From: Thioalkalivibrio nitratireducens
GTDB taxonomy: Bacteria > Pseudomonadota > Gammaproteobacteria > Ectothiorhodospirales > Ectothiorhodospiraceae
Direction: 5' to 3'
NCBI GenBank assembly: GCA_011390385.1
Contig: JAABSN010000001.1
Location: forward strand, 16,220 to 80,219
DNA length: 64,000 nt
Below, piece by piece: positions 12,489 to 20,758 of the stretch. How positions within the stretch are numbered: position 1 is the stretch's first letter; each line of letters starts with the position of its first letter. Under the pieces are notes generated by a model that was not told the DNA's origin, did no database searches, and saw only the letters and a program-made list of their open reading frames with translations. The position numbers were made by a program, and so were the translations under genes.

Positions 12489-13613
12489 TTATTCCCCGAC
12501 GCGTCTGGAAGCGCCAGTAAGTCTCTGCAGGGCCCAGGCCACGTGCTCGCGGACCAGCGCAGACGGATGGTCAACGCGTCGGCCCAACGCCGCGAGGGCT
12601 TCGGGGCCTGACCGGCCGTTGCCCAACGCCACCGCGATGTTGCGCAGCCAGCGCACGTGGCCGATGCGGCGGATCGCCATTCCGGCGGTCCGGTCGAGGA
12701 AGCTGGGCTCGTCCCAGTCGAACAGTTCGATCAGCGATGCCGTATCCAATCCATGACGCGTCAAGAAATCCGGTTCCACGCTGACCTCGGCGAAGCGGTT
12801 CCACGGACAGACCAGCTGACAGTCGTCACAGCCGTAGATGCGGTTACCCATCAGCGGCCGCAGGGGTTCCGGAATCGCACCCTGGTGCTCGATGGTCAGG
12901 TAGGAGATGCAGCGCCGCGCATCGAGGTCGTAGGGACCGCGGAAGGCTTGCGTGGGACAGATGTCCAGACAGGCGGTACAGCGGCCGCAGTGACCCTCGA
13001 CCGGTTCATCCAACGGCAGCGGCAGATCGGTGAACAGTTCGCCCAGAAAGAACCAGGATCCCGCCTCGCGGGCGAGCAGGTTGGTGTGCTTGCCGATCCA
13101 GCCCAGCCCCGCCTGTTCGGCCAGCCCCTTCTCCAGGATTGGTGCGCTGTCGGTGAAAGCCCGGTAGCCGAAGGGACCGATCTCGGCCTCGATCCGAGTG
13201 GCCAGCTGCTGGATGCGCCGGCGCAGCAGCTTGTGGTAATCGCGGCCAAGCGCGTAGCGCGAGACATAGGCGCGAGCCGGGTCGGACAGGTTCCGCCAGG
13301 GGTCGGCCGCGTCCGGGGGCAGGTAATCCATGCGCACGCTGATGATCCGTTGCACCCCCGGAACCAGCAGCGATGGATCGCGGCGCAGAGGAGCGCGATC
13401 GCGCATCCACTGCATGTCACCTTGAGAACCTTTGTTCAGCCAACGCTCGAGGTGATCCGCGTGCGCGCCGACATCGGCACGGCTGATGCCAACCGCCTGG
13501 AAGCCGAGTTCACCCGCCCAATCGCGGATGCGGCCGGCGAGTGCGCGGTATTGGCTTTGCGAAATGGATTGCGGCACGATTCCGGTTATTTCCCTAGGCA
13601 GTGTCTCCAGCAT
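12489..13613 (-). CDS. queG: Epoxyqueuosine reductase QueG
   Basis: QueG carries out the last step of queuosine synthesis in tRNA, reducing epoxyqueuosine with a cobalamin cofactor and two [4Fe-4S] clusters. The 374-residue product has Asp155 in FTDSAP, and cysteines for the clusters at 209/212/215/219 (CGRCTACLDICP) and 262/265/269 (CDDCQLVCP). The C-terminal part is a HEAT-like helical domain. The start codon abuts that of the divergent nnr gene, as in Escherichia coli (yjeS/yjeF). Confidence 0.95.
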   Translation of the reverse strand: MLETLPREITGIVPQSISQSQYRALAGRIRDWAGELGFQAVGISRADVGAHADHLERWLNKGSQGDMQWMRDRAPLRRDPSLLVPGVQRIISVRMDYLPPDAADPWRNLSDPARAYVSRYALGRDYHKLLRRRIQQLATRIEAEIGPFGYRAFTDSAPILEKGLAEQAGLGWIGKHTNLLAREAGSWFFLGELFTDLPLPLDEPVEGHCGRCTACLDICPTQAFRGPYDLDARRCISYLTIEHQGAIPEPLRPLMGNRIYGCDDCQLVCPWNRFAEVSVEPDFLTRHGLDTASLIELFDWDEPSFLDRTAGMAIRRIGHVRWLRNIAVALGNGRSGPEALAALGRRVDHPSALVREHVAWALQRLTGASRRVGE

Positions 13614-13626
13614 GGATCATGACCCG

Positions 13627-15126
13627 ATGACCGTTCCGATTGCCAACCGCCTCTTTGGAGAGGCAGGAATGCGCGAACTCGACCGCCGGGCAATGGCCCT
13701 GCCGGGAATGGGCGGTGGGCATCTGATGGAACGCGCTGGCGCGGCGCTGCTCGCGACCCTGTCGGAAGCCTTCCCGCAGGCGCGGACGCTCGGCGTGCTC
13801 TGCGGTCCCGGCAACAATGGCGGCGATGGCTTCGTGCTGGCCCGCCTCGCCGCGGACGCAGGCTGGACGGTGACCGTGCACGCGGGTGATCCCGGTGGCC
13901 GGCCCGACTCCGACGGCGCCCGGGCGCGTCGAGCCTGGATCGACAGCGGTGGGGAAATTCAGGCACTCGACGCATTCTCGCCCGACCGCGCTGCAGTCTG
14001 GGCCGACTGCCTGTTCGGTATTGGTCTGGGTCGGCCCCTGGAACGGCCTTACGCCTCATTGATCGAGATCCTGAACCGCTCCGACGTGCCGGTGCTTGCC
14101 GCCGATGTACCCTCCGGCATCCATATCGATACCGGGTCAGTCATGGGAAGCGCAGTGCGTGCGCGGCTGACGGTGACGATGATCGCGGACAAGTTCGGTC
14201 TTCGTACCGGTGCCGCTGTCGATCACGTTGGACAGGTACGGGTGGCCGCGCTGGATGTTCCGGAATCCGTTTTTGAAGGTGTCCCCTGGCTGGCCAGCCG
14301 GGTTACGCAGGAGCAGGCGGCGCGCGGAATCCCATTGCGCCGGCCGGGTGCGCACAAGGGAGATTGCGGTCACTTGCTGGTGGTCGGTGGCGCCCCCGGT
14401 TATTCCGGCGCTGCCCGGCTGACCGCCGCGGCAGCGCTGCGCGCTGGTGCCGGTCGCGTGACCCTGGTGACCCATCCCGACCATGCCGCGCTCGCGAACC
14501 TGGACCGTCCGGAGCTGATGGTGCGTCCGGCAAACGCGGCCCGTGATCTCGAGGCTCTGCTGGCGAGTGCGGACGCGGTGGCTGTGGGACCCGGCCTGGG
14601 TCAGGAGGCCTGGGCGCGTGTCCTGTGGCCGGTGGTCGCCGATTGGCGCGGGGCCCTGGTGGTCGATGCGGATGCCCTGAACCTGCTGGCACAGGCGCCG
14701 CGGCGACGGGACGACTGGGTGCTGACGCCGCATCCTGGCGAAGCCGGTCGCCTGCTCGGCAGCGAGGCGGCCGCGGTCAATGCGGATCGCTTGGCCGCCG
14801 TGCAGCGACTGCAGCGGCGATACGGCGGTGCGGTGCTTCTGAAGGGCGCGGGTACGCTGGTGTCCACGGGACCGGCCTGGATTCCCAGGTGTATCGCCGG
14901 TGGCCACCCGGGTATGGCGACGGCAGGAATGGGTGACGTGCTGACCGGTATCATTGCGGCGCTGAGGGCGCAGGGTCTGGATGCAGCGAACGCCGCCATA
15001 ACCGGTGCAGCATGGCACATCGCAGCTGCGAATCTTGCCGCGCAGCGTGTTGGCAACCAGCGCGGCATGCTCGCGAGCGATGTCATCGGCGCACTGCCCG
15101 CCAGCGCCGTGAGCTGCGAGGCATGA
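13627..15126 (+). CDS. nnr: Bifunctional NAD(P)H-hydrate epimerase / dehydratase Nnr
   Basis: This enzyme repairs damaged NADH and NADPH hydrates. The N-terminal YjeF domain (about 1-210) contains CGPGNNGGDGFVLARLA. The C-terminal ADP-dependent dehydratase domain, of ribokinase fold, contains AVGPGLGQE and ATAGMGDVLTGIIAAL. The ATG at 13627 gives 499 residues. An ATG at 13612 is also possible and would overlap the start codon of the divergent queG. The stop overlaps the tsaE start (ATGA). The order nnr-tsaE-amiB-mutL-miaA-hfq is conserved in gammaproteobacteria. Confidence 0.95.
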   Translation: MTVPIANRLFGEAGMRELDRRAMALPGMGGGHLMERAGAALLATLSEAFPQARTLGVLCGPGNNGGDGFVLARLAADAGWTVTVHAGDPGGRPDSDGARARRAWIDSGGEIQALDAFSPDRAAVWADCLFGIGLGRPLERPYASLIEILNRSDVPVLAADVPSGIHIDTGSVMGSAVRARLTVTMIADKFGLRTGAAVDHVGQVRVAALDVPESVFEGVPWLASRVTQEQAARGIPLRRPGAHKGDCGHLLVVGGAPGYSGAARLTAAAALRAGAGRVTLVTHPDHAALANLDRPELMVRPANAARDLEALLASADAVAVGPGLGQEAWARVLWPVVADWRGALVVDADALNLLAQAPRRRDDWVLTPHPGEAGRLLGSEAAAVNADRLAAVQRLQRRYGGAVLLKGAGTLVSTGPAWIPRCIAGGHPGMATAGMGDVLTGIIAALRAQGLDAANAAITGAAWHIAAANLAAQRVGNQRGMLASDVIGALPASAVSCEA

Positions 15127-15587
15127 GCCTTTCCGGGGTGTTTCTGGCCGACGCCGATGCGACCGAAGCGATGGGGGCTGCTTTGGCGCGCTGTCCCGCG
15201 CTCGAGCAGGTGCGACGGATCCATCTGGAGGGGGACCTCGGGGCCGGGAAGACCACACTGGTGCGGGGCCTGCTACATGCGCTCGGGCATCGGGGCGCGG
15301 TACGAAGTCCGACCTACACTTTGCTCGAGCCCTACGAATTCCCGGATCTCACTGTCCTGCATCTCGATCTGTACCGGGTGGCTGACCCCGAGGAACTCGA
15401 ATACCTCGGCCTCCGCGAGCAGAGCGATGCGCGGACGCTGTGGCTGGTGGAATGGCCAGAACGGGGTTCCGGCTGGTTGCCGTCGCCTGACCTGGTGATC
15501 GTCTTGGATCGTGAGGGCGAAGGCCGGCGCGTGTGGTTCAAGGGCCCATCGGCAGACGACATCGCGCGGCTGGTGGTGGCGGATTGA
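15123..15587 (+). CDS. tsaE: tRNA threonylcarbamoyladenosine biosynthesis ATPase TsaE
   Basis: TsaE is the small ATPase of the TsaBDE complex that makes t6A37 in ANN-decoding tRNAs. The 154-residue product has the P-loop LEGDLGAGKTT at residues 35-45, the switch-like SPTYTLLEPYE, and HLDLYRVADPEELEYLG followed by WLVEWPERG, all hallmarks of the family. Its ATG overlaps the nnr stop by four bases, so the two are translationally coupled. Confidence 0.95.
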   Translation: MSLSGVFLADADATEAMGAALARCPALEQVRRIHLEGDLGAGKTTLVRGLLHALGHRGAVRSPTYTLLEPYEFPDLTVLHLDLYRVADPEELEYLGLREQSDARTLWLVEWPERGSGWLPSPDLVIVLDREGEGRRVWFKGPSADDIARLVVAD

Positions 15588-15682
15588 GGCGTGATTGTCC
15601 CGCGTTTCGATGCTTGGGTGGGGAGTCGTGAAAATGCAGTCAATTTATTCGATATCCCATTCATATGCGGGAAGTTGTTTGC

Positions 15683-15710
15683 TTGCATTTTCGTGCAAAA
15701 GGTCCACAAT
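15683..15710 (+). promoter_or_regulatory. Candidate promoter for amiB
   Basis: TTGCAT (15683-15688), a 16-base spacer and CACAAT (15705-15710) lie just upstream of the amiB start, in an AT-richer patch than its surroundings. The -35 element is part of a small inverted repeat (TTGCA...TGCAA). This is a pattern match only. Confidence 0.35.
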
Positions 15711-15726
15711 GTAAGCAGAGCCCCTG

Positions 15727-17112
15727 ATGCTGAAGGGATTGTCCCTGGTGAAAACGCCCCTGCCAGATCTGCGTCGTCGGTTGTTGCTGAAAGGCCTTGC
15801 GGGTCTGGGCCTTGGCGTGGCACCGCTTTCGGCGTGGGCCGGAGCCGGTGTGCAGAGGCTGCGGATGTCGGTGGACGGTCAGACGACGCGGCTGGTATTC
15901 GACATGGAGGGGCCGGCGGACTACGAAGTCTTCACCCTGGAATCGCCGGACCGCGTGGTGGTCGATCTTGCCGGTGCGCAGGCTCTTGGACCGCTCGATG
16001 TGGTTTCCAATCCGCGCTCTCTGGTGCAAGGCGTCCGCCATGCGCAGCGCAACGGGACGGATCTGCGTGTGGTGCTCGACCTGCGGGCCGCGAGTGAGTC
16101 ACACAGCTTCGTGCTGCTTCCGGCACAAGGTTCACCGCACCGACTGGTGGTTGATCTGACCGAACGGCCGTACAGCGTGCCGGCGGCCCGGGTCGCGCCG
16201 GAGCCGCCCCAGGATGCCGCAGCGGTGCGCCCATCCGAGCCCTTGCGCGATGTGATCGTAGCCATCGATCCCGGACATGGGGGGCACGATCCGGGCGCGC
16301 TCGGCCCCAATGGAACAAGGGAAAAGGACGTCGTCCTTCAGATTGCCCAGCGTCTCGCGGACCGGGTTAAGCGGGAGCCGGGGATGCGGCCGGTGCTGAT
16401 CCGGACCGGGGACTACTTTCTACCGTTGCGGGAGCGGATCAGCCGCGCACGCGCGGCGCAGGCCGATGTCTTTCTGTCGATTCACGCGGATGCCATCCAT
16501 GACCGCCGCGTTCAGGGTTCGTCGGTCTATATTCTTTCCGAGCGCGGAGCATCCAGTGAAGCCGCTCGTTTCCTCGCACAGCGCGAGAACAGTGCCGATC
16601 TGCGGCTGGGTGGGGTTCCGATCGAGAGCAAGGACGACTCACTGACCAGCGTACTCCTCGATCTCGCTCAGAGCGGAAGCCTCGAGGCCAGCCATAGCCT
16701 TGCCAACCGACTGATTTCCGAGATGCATCGGGTGGGCAAGGTACGCAAGCCGGAAGTCGAACGCGCGAATTTCGCGGTGCTGCGTTCACCCGATGTACCC
16801 TCGGTGCTGGTCGAGGCGGCCTTCATTTCCAATCATTCCGAAGAGAGGAAACTGCGCACGACAAGTTTCCAGAATTCGCTGTCCGATGCCATTCTGACCG
16901 GACTTCGCGCCTATTTCGCGACCCACGCCCCCCCGGGCACGATGATTGCGGAGGGCAGGCGCGATCGACATGTGATTCGTCCAGGGGAAAGTCTCTCGGT
17001 CATTGCCGAACGCTATAGCATGTCGGTCGCCGAGTTGCGTGCGGTCAACCAGCTGCCCAATGACCGCATTTTCGCGGGTCAGGTTCTGGAGATCCCCTCG
17101 CGCGGCGGCTGA
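15727..17112 (+). CDS. amiB: Periplasmic N-acetylmuramoyl-L-alanine amidase (AmiB/AmiC type) with AMIN and LysM domains
   Basis: This enzyme cleaves septal peptidoglycan to separate daughter cells. The 461-residue product has a Tat-type signal (RRRLLLKGLAGLGLG), an AMIN localisation domain (about 42-150), an Amidase_3 catalytic domain (about 175-400) and a C-terminal LysM module (about 414-458). Zinc ligands are His184 (DPGHGGHDPGA), Glu199 and His253 (SIHADA), with catalytic Glu363 (VEAAFISN). Tat export is known for AmiA and AmiC of Escherichia coli; locus position and the LysM module match AmiB. Confidence 0.93.
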   Translation: MLKGLSLVKTPLPDLRRRLLLKGLAGLGLGVAPLSAWAGAGVQRLRMSVDGQTTRLVFDMEGPADYEVFTLESPDRVVVDLAGAQALGPLDVVSNPRSLVQGVRHAQRNGTDLRVVLDLRAASESHSFVLLPAQGSPHRLVVDLTERPYSVPAARVAPEPPQDAAAVRPSEPLRDVIVAIDPGHGGHDPGALGPNGTREKDVVLQIAQRLADRVKREPGMRPVLIRTGDYFLPLRERISRARAAQADVFLSIHADAIHDRRVQGSSVYILSERGASSEAARFLAQRENSADLRLGGVPIESKDDSLTSVLLDLAQSGSLEASHSLANRLISEMHRVGKVRKPEVERANFAVLRSPDVPSVLVEAAFISNHSEERKLRTTSFQNSLSDAILTGLRAYFATHAPPGTMIAEGRRDRHVIRPGESLSVIAERYSMSVAELRAVNQLPNDRIFAGQVLEIPSRGG

Positions 17113-17138
17113 AGCGATGAAGGTGGTAGCCTGGCTTT

Positions 17139-17273
17139 AGCGTGAAAGAACCGCGTAGGGTGCCGTGAGGCGCAGCCGAACCGCACCGACAACACGCCGT
17201 TCCTGAACTCCTGGCTTCCGGGCCTCGAACGGTGCAATTCGCTGCGCTCATTGGCACCCTACGCCTTTCATGA
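17139..17273 (-). repeat. Dispersed palindromic repeat, copy A
   Basis: One of six copies in the window of a 100-150 base imperfect palindrome. The core begins GTAGGGTGCC and ends GGCACCCTACG, flanked by an outer GTGAAAG / CTTTCA pair. Copy A lies in the reverse orientation relative to the copies at 37596, 62203 and 63838, in the amiB-mutL intergenic region. It has no coding capacity of its own. Confidence 0.85.
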
Positions 17274-17331
17274 TCAGGAGTGGCCGCCGGCCATGACAGT
17301 TAGCGTGAAAGTCACGGTGGTTCGAATGCCC

Positions 17332-17427
17332 CTGTAGGAGCGGGCCTCGCCCGCGAACGCGCCGCAGGCGCGCTCGGCGCTGGGGCCGATACAGCGCTGG
17401 TTTCGCGAGCGAGGCTCGCTCCTGCAA
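17332..17427. repeat. REP-like inverted pair
   Basis: Two converging REP-like units face each other: CTGTAGGAGCGGGCCTCGCC at the left and GCGAGGCTCGCTCCTGCA at the right, about 95 bases end to end. The unit closely resembles the short palindromes common in Pseudomonas genomes (TGTAGGAGCGGGC...GCCCGCGAA). Together with copy A it fills the 456-base gap between amiB and mutL, leaving only about 140 bases for a mutL promoter. Confidence 0.75.
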
Positions 17428-17568
17428 GCTCGAAACCAGTCGGGTCGGCAGACCCGTGGCCGAGTGCCTTTCATGGTCAGGGCTAACCCGGGACCGTATA
17501 GAGTTGGCAGCGACTTTCTGGAAACCCCGGTTCTGGGCTAGTCTGAAGTCTTTGCGCCTGGACTTCAC

Positions 17569-19431
17569 GTGCCGATACACAAGCTTCCGCCCCAATTGAT
17601 CAGCCAGATCGCGGCTGGCGAGGTCATCGAGCGGCCGTCTTCCGTGGTCAAGGAACTGATCGAAAACAGCATCGATGCTGGCGCCCGTCGAATCCGGGTG
17701 GAACTCGAGCAGGGTGGCGTGCGCCTGATTCGAATCACCGACGATGGCGCTGGAATTTCCAGGGACGAATTGCCTTTGGCGCTCTCTCGTCACGCCACCA
17801 GCAAGGTTTACGATCTGAACGATCTCGAGTGTCTGCGCACCCTGGGTTTCCGGGGCGAGGCGCTCCCGTCGATCGCTTCCGTTGCGCGCCTGACGATGAC
17901 CTCTGCAGTGGCCGACGCACGCAGCGGCTGGCGCCTCAGTGGCGATGGTTCGGACGTCTTTGGTGAGGTGGTTCCCGCCGCACACGCGGCCGGGACCAGC
18001 GTGGAAATCCGCGATCTGTTCTTCAACGTCCCCGCGCGGCGCAAGTTTCTGCGCACCGAACGGACCGAATATCTCCACTGCGAGGATGTTGTCCGCACGC
18101 ATGCGGCGGTACGCCCGGAACTTGCGTTTGAACTGCGTCACAACGGCCGCCAGACGCTGGACTTGCCGGCGGTCGGAGCTTGCGGTGGATCGGATCGGGT
18201 CGCAGCGCTGCTCGGCACGGCGTTTCTGGAGCACGCGTTCGAGGTGGAGAACGAGGCCTCTGGCCTGCGCCTTTGCGGCTGGCTGGGTGCGCCAACGCAC
18301 GCCCGCTCGCAGGCCGACCAGCAGTATTTTTTCGTCAACGGTCGCCCGGTGCGCGATCGTGTGCTGTCCGCGGCAGTGCGCCGGGCCTACCGGGACGTGC
18401 TGTACCAGGGGCGGCACCCGGTATTCGTTCTGTTTCTCGATCTCGATCCGAACGGGGTCGATGTCAACGCCCATCCAGCCAAGCACGAGGTGCGCTTCCG
18501 GGACGGGCGTCTGGTCCACGATTTCATTTTCCAGACCCTGCATCGGGCGCTGGCGGACCGGCGCCCCGGTGACGGCAGCCCCCTTCGTCCCACATCGGGC
18601 GAAGTCAGTGCAGGGGCAGGGATGACACCTGGACCCGGGGCGACTCCCGCGCAAGTGCCCGGACGGAAATCGGCCGGGCTTTCCGTGCCTGGAGGAGTGG
18701 CGGAATCCGCGGGATCCCCGGCGCGTCGCGACACCCATTGGGAACTGCCCCTGCCGCGGGTAAACGAACCGATGGGCACCGCCACGTCCTACAGGGAAAG
18801 TGCCATTGCCACCGCGCCTGCAGCCAAGGCTTCAGCCAGCGGCGGCACACCGCCGTTGGGATTCGCGATCGGCCAGGTCGCGGACACCTTCATCGTCGCC
18901 GAAAGCGCACGTGGACTGGTGCTGGTGGACATGCATGCAGCCCACGAACGCGTGACTTATGAACGCCTGAAGCGTGAATGGCGCGAGGCGCGCGTGACCC
19001 GCCAGCCGCTGCTGGTGCCCGAAAGCATCCCGGTCACACGCGCCGAGGCGGCACTGGTCGAGTCGTCGACCGATCGCCTCCGCGATCTCGGGTTCGAGTT
19101 GGAGCGCGCCGGACCCGAAACCGTGATGCTGCGGGCGGCTCCTGCACTGTTGCAGGGGCGGGAGTTGGCCCGGCTCGTGCGTGATCTGCTCGCCGACATG
19201 GAGAACCTTGGGCATGCCGATCGCGCCGATGCCGCACTTGATGCCGTCCTGAGCACCATGGCCTGTCATGGCTCGGTGCGGGCTGGGCGGCGCCTGAGTC
19301 TGCCCGAGATGAATCAATTGCTGCGCGACATGGAGGCGACCGACAACAGTGGACAGTGCAATCATGGTCGTCCGACCTATGTCGAACTGGACCGGCAGGC
19401 GCTGGACCGTCTCTTCCTGCGCGGCCGCTGA
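17569..19431 (+). CDS. mutL: DNA mismatch repair protein MutL
   Basis: MutL links mismatch recognition by MutS to strand incision. The 620-residue product has the N-terminal GHKL ATPase motifs (SSVVKELIENSIDAG, TDDGAGI, TLGFRGEAL), a variable linker (about 335-430) rich in Pro, Gly and Ser, and a C-terminal dimerisation domain. Residues 454-465 read DMHAAHERVTYE, a form of the endonuclease motif DQHA(X)2E(X)4E, and MACHGSVRAG and NHGRPTYVEL follow. It therefore looks like the endonuclease-type MutL of bacteria without MutH. The start is GTG. Confidence 0.95.
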   Translation: MPIHKLPPQLISQIAAGEVIERPSSVVKELIENSIDAGARRIRVELEQGGVRLIRITDDGAGISRDELPLALSRHATSKVYDLNDLECLRTLGFRGEALPSIASVARLTMTSAVADARSGWRLSGDGSDVFGEVVPAAHAAGTSVEIRDLFFNVPARRKFLRTERTEYLHCEDVVRTHAAVRPELAFELRHNGRQTLDLPAVGACGGSDRVAALLGTAFLEHAFEVENEASGLRLCGWLGAPTHARSQADQQYFFVNGRPVRDRVLSAAVRRAYRDVLYQGRHPVFVLFLDLDPNGVDVNAHPAKHEVRFRDGRLVHDFIFQTLHRALADRRPGDGSPLRPTSGEVSAGAGMTPGPGATPAQVPGRKSAGLSVPGGVAESAGSPARRDTHWELPLPRVNEPMGTATSYRESAIATAPAAKASASGGTPPLGFAIGQVADTFIVAESARGLVLVDMHAAHERVTYERLKREWREARVTRQPLLVPESIPVTRAEAALVESSTDRLRDLGFELERAGPETVMLRAAPALLQGRELARLVRDLLADMENLGHADRADAALDAVLSTMACHGSVRAGRRLSLPEMNQLLRDMEATDNSGQCNHGRPTYVELDRQALDRLFLRGR

Positions 19432-19435
19432 ATTC

Positions 19436-20359
19436 GTGGAACCCTCGGTGCTCCTGCTGATGGGGCCTACCGCCAGCGGGAAAACCGACCTCGCGCTGGA
19501 CCTGTGTGAGCGCCTCGACGGGGAAATCGTCAGCGTCGACTCGGCGCTGGTCTACCGCGGCATGGATATCGGGACGGCCAAGCCTGGTGCCGCCGAGCAG
19601 GCCCAGGTTCGGCATCATTTGATCGATGTCCGTGATCCCGAGGAAAGCTGGTCCGCGATGGATTTCGTGACCCATGCCCAGCGCCTGATCGACGATATCC
19701 ATGCGCGCGAACGCACGCCGTTGCTGGTCGGGGGCACGATGCTCTATTTCCGGGCGCTGTTGCACGGACTGGACGCCATGCCGGCCGTCGATCCGGCAGT
19801 CCGGGCTTCGCTGAGGGAACGGCTGCCACGCGAGGGTGCCGAAGCCCTGCACGCGGAACTGGAACAGGTCGATCCCGTCTCCGCGCGGCGGATTCATCGC
19901 AACGACCCACAGCGCACGCTGCGTGCGCTCGAGGTGTACCGGAGCACGGGACATCCGTTGTCATCGTTTCAGTCGCGATCGAAAGGCCCGGTGCCGGACG
20001 GCTGGCGCTGCGTCGCGCTCTGGCCCGAGGACCGCAGCCGCTTGCGCCAGCGCATCGCGGAGCGATTCGACCACATGCTGGCGGCCGGTTTCGAAGCCGA
20101 GTTGCGGCGCTTGATGGAACGGCCGGGGTTGACTGCGGACCACGCATCGCAACGTGCGGTTGGGTACCGGCAGGGCTGGCAATGGCTTTCGGGTCAGCTG
20201 ACCCGCGCGCAATTCCGTGACACTGCCATTACCGCAACGCGGCAGTTGGCGAAGCGACAGGTCACATGGCTGCGCGGAATGCAGGATGTTCTTCATCTGC
20301 CCGCCGAGCGAGCGACGGCTGCGCGGCTGTACGAAATAATGGAATCCAAAACCACGTAG
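19436..20359 (+). CDS. miaA: tRNA dimethylallyltransferase MiaA
   Basis: MiaA adds the isopentenyl group to A37 of tRNAs reading UNN codons. The GTG at 19436, four bases after the mutL stop, gives 307 residues with the P-loop MGPTASGKTDLAL at 9-21, DSALVYRGMDIGTAKP, and VGGTMLYFRALLHGLD. Escherichia coli MiaA has 316 residues. Reading further upstream would run into mutL coding sequence. Confidence 0.95.
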   Translation: MEPSVLLLMGPTASGKTDLALDLCERLDGEIVSVDSALVYRGMDIGTAKPGAAEQAQVRHHLIDVRDPEESWSAMDFVTHAQRLIDDIHARERTPLLVGGTMLYFRALLHGLDAMPAVDPAVRASLRERLPREGAEALHAELEQVDPVSARRIHRNDPQRTLRALEVYRSTGHPLSSFQSRSKGPVPDGWRCVALWPEDRSRLRQRIAERFDHMLAAGFEAELRRLMERPGLTADHASQRAVGYRQGWQWLSGQLTRAQFRDTAITATRQLAKRQVTWLRGMQDVLHLPAERATAARLYEIMESKTT

Positions 20360-20383
20360 TTCCTGGGTGTCGGCCCGGACAAC

Positions 20384-20413
20384 TTGGTTGCCGACTGTGG
20401 AGAGCGATATGCT
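20384..20413 (+). promoter_or_regulatory. Candidate promoter for hfq
   Basis: TTGGTT (20384-20389), an 18-base spacer and TATGCT (20408-20413) lie between miaA and hfq. In Escherichia coli hfq also has promoters of its own in or near miaA. Sequence match only. Confidence 0.35.
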
Positions 20414-20479
20414 ATCGTTCTTGTTTGTGCAGTTCCATCAGCAGTTCTCGTGTATTCAATCGGCAAAGGACATCGAATC

Positions 20480-20734
20480 ATGGCAAAAGGGCAGATGCTA
20501 CAAGAACCCTTTCTCAACGCTCTGCGCAGGGACCGCATCCCGGTGTCTGTCTATCTTGTCAACGGAATCAAGCTGCAGGGGCAGATCGAATCCTTCGACC
20601 AGTTCGTCGTGCTGCTGAAGAGTGCCGTATCGCAGATGGTCTACAAGCATGCGATTTCCACCATCGTGCCGGCGCGACAGGTGCGACTGCATCTGGAGGG
20701 CGATGAGCAGCCTGCAGAGGAGCACGATTCCTGA
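20480..20734 (+). CDS. hfq: RNA chaperone Hfq
   Basis: Hfq forms hexameric rings that pair small RNAs with their mRNA targets. The 84-residue product starts [19 protein letters not shown], has the Sm1 motif [20 protein letters not shown] and the Sm2 motif [10 protein letters not shown], and ends in a short acidic tail ([12 protein letters not shown]). A Shine-Dalgarno AAAGGA lies ten bases upstream. The tail is much shorter than in Escherichia coli (102 residues) and resembles Pseudomonas Hfq in length. Confidence 0.97.
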   Translation: MAKGQMLQEPFLNALRRDRIPVSVYLVNGIKLQGQIESFDQFVVLLKSAVSQMVYKHAISTIVPARQVRLHLEGDEQPAEEHDS

Positions 20735-20758
20735 TCGCGTTCCCGGAGTCCACGAAAC

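Noticed and set aside
17248..18738. A 496-codon minus-strand frame opposite mutL
   Set aside because: It is antisense to conserved MutL motifs and its product is rich in Arg, Gln and His with no family pattern; a shadow of the high-GC coding strand.
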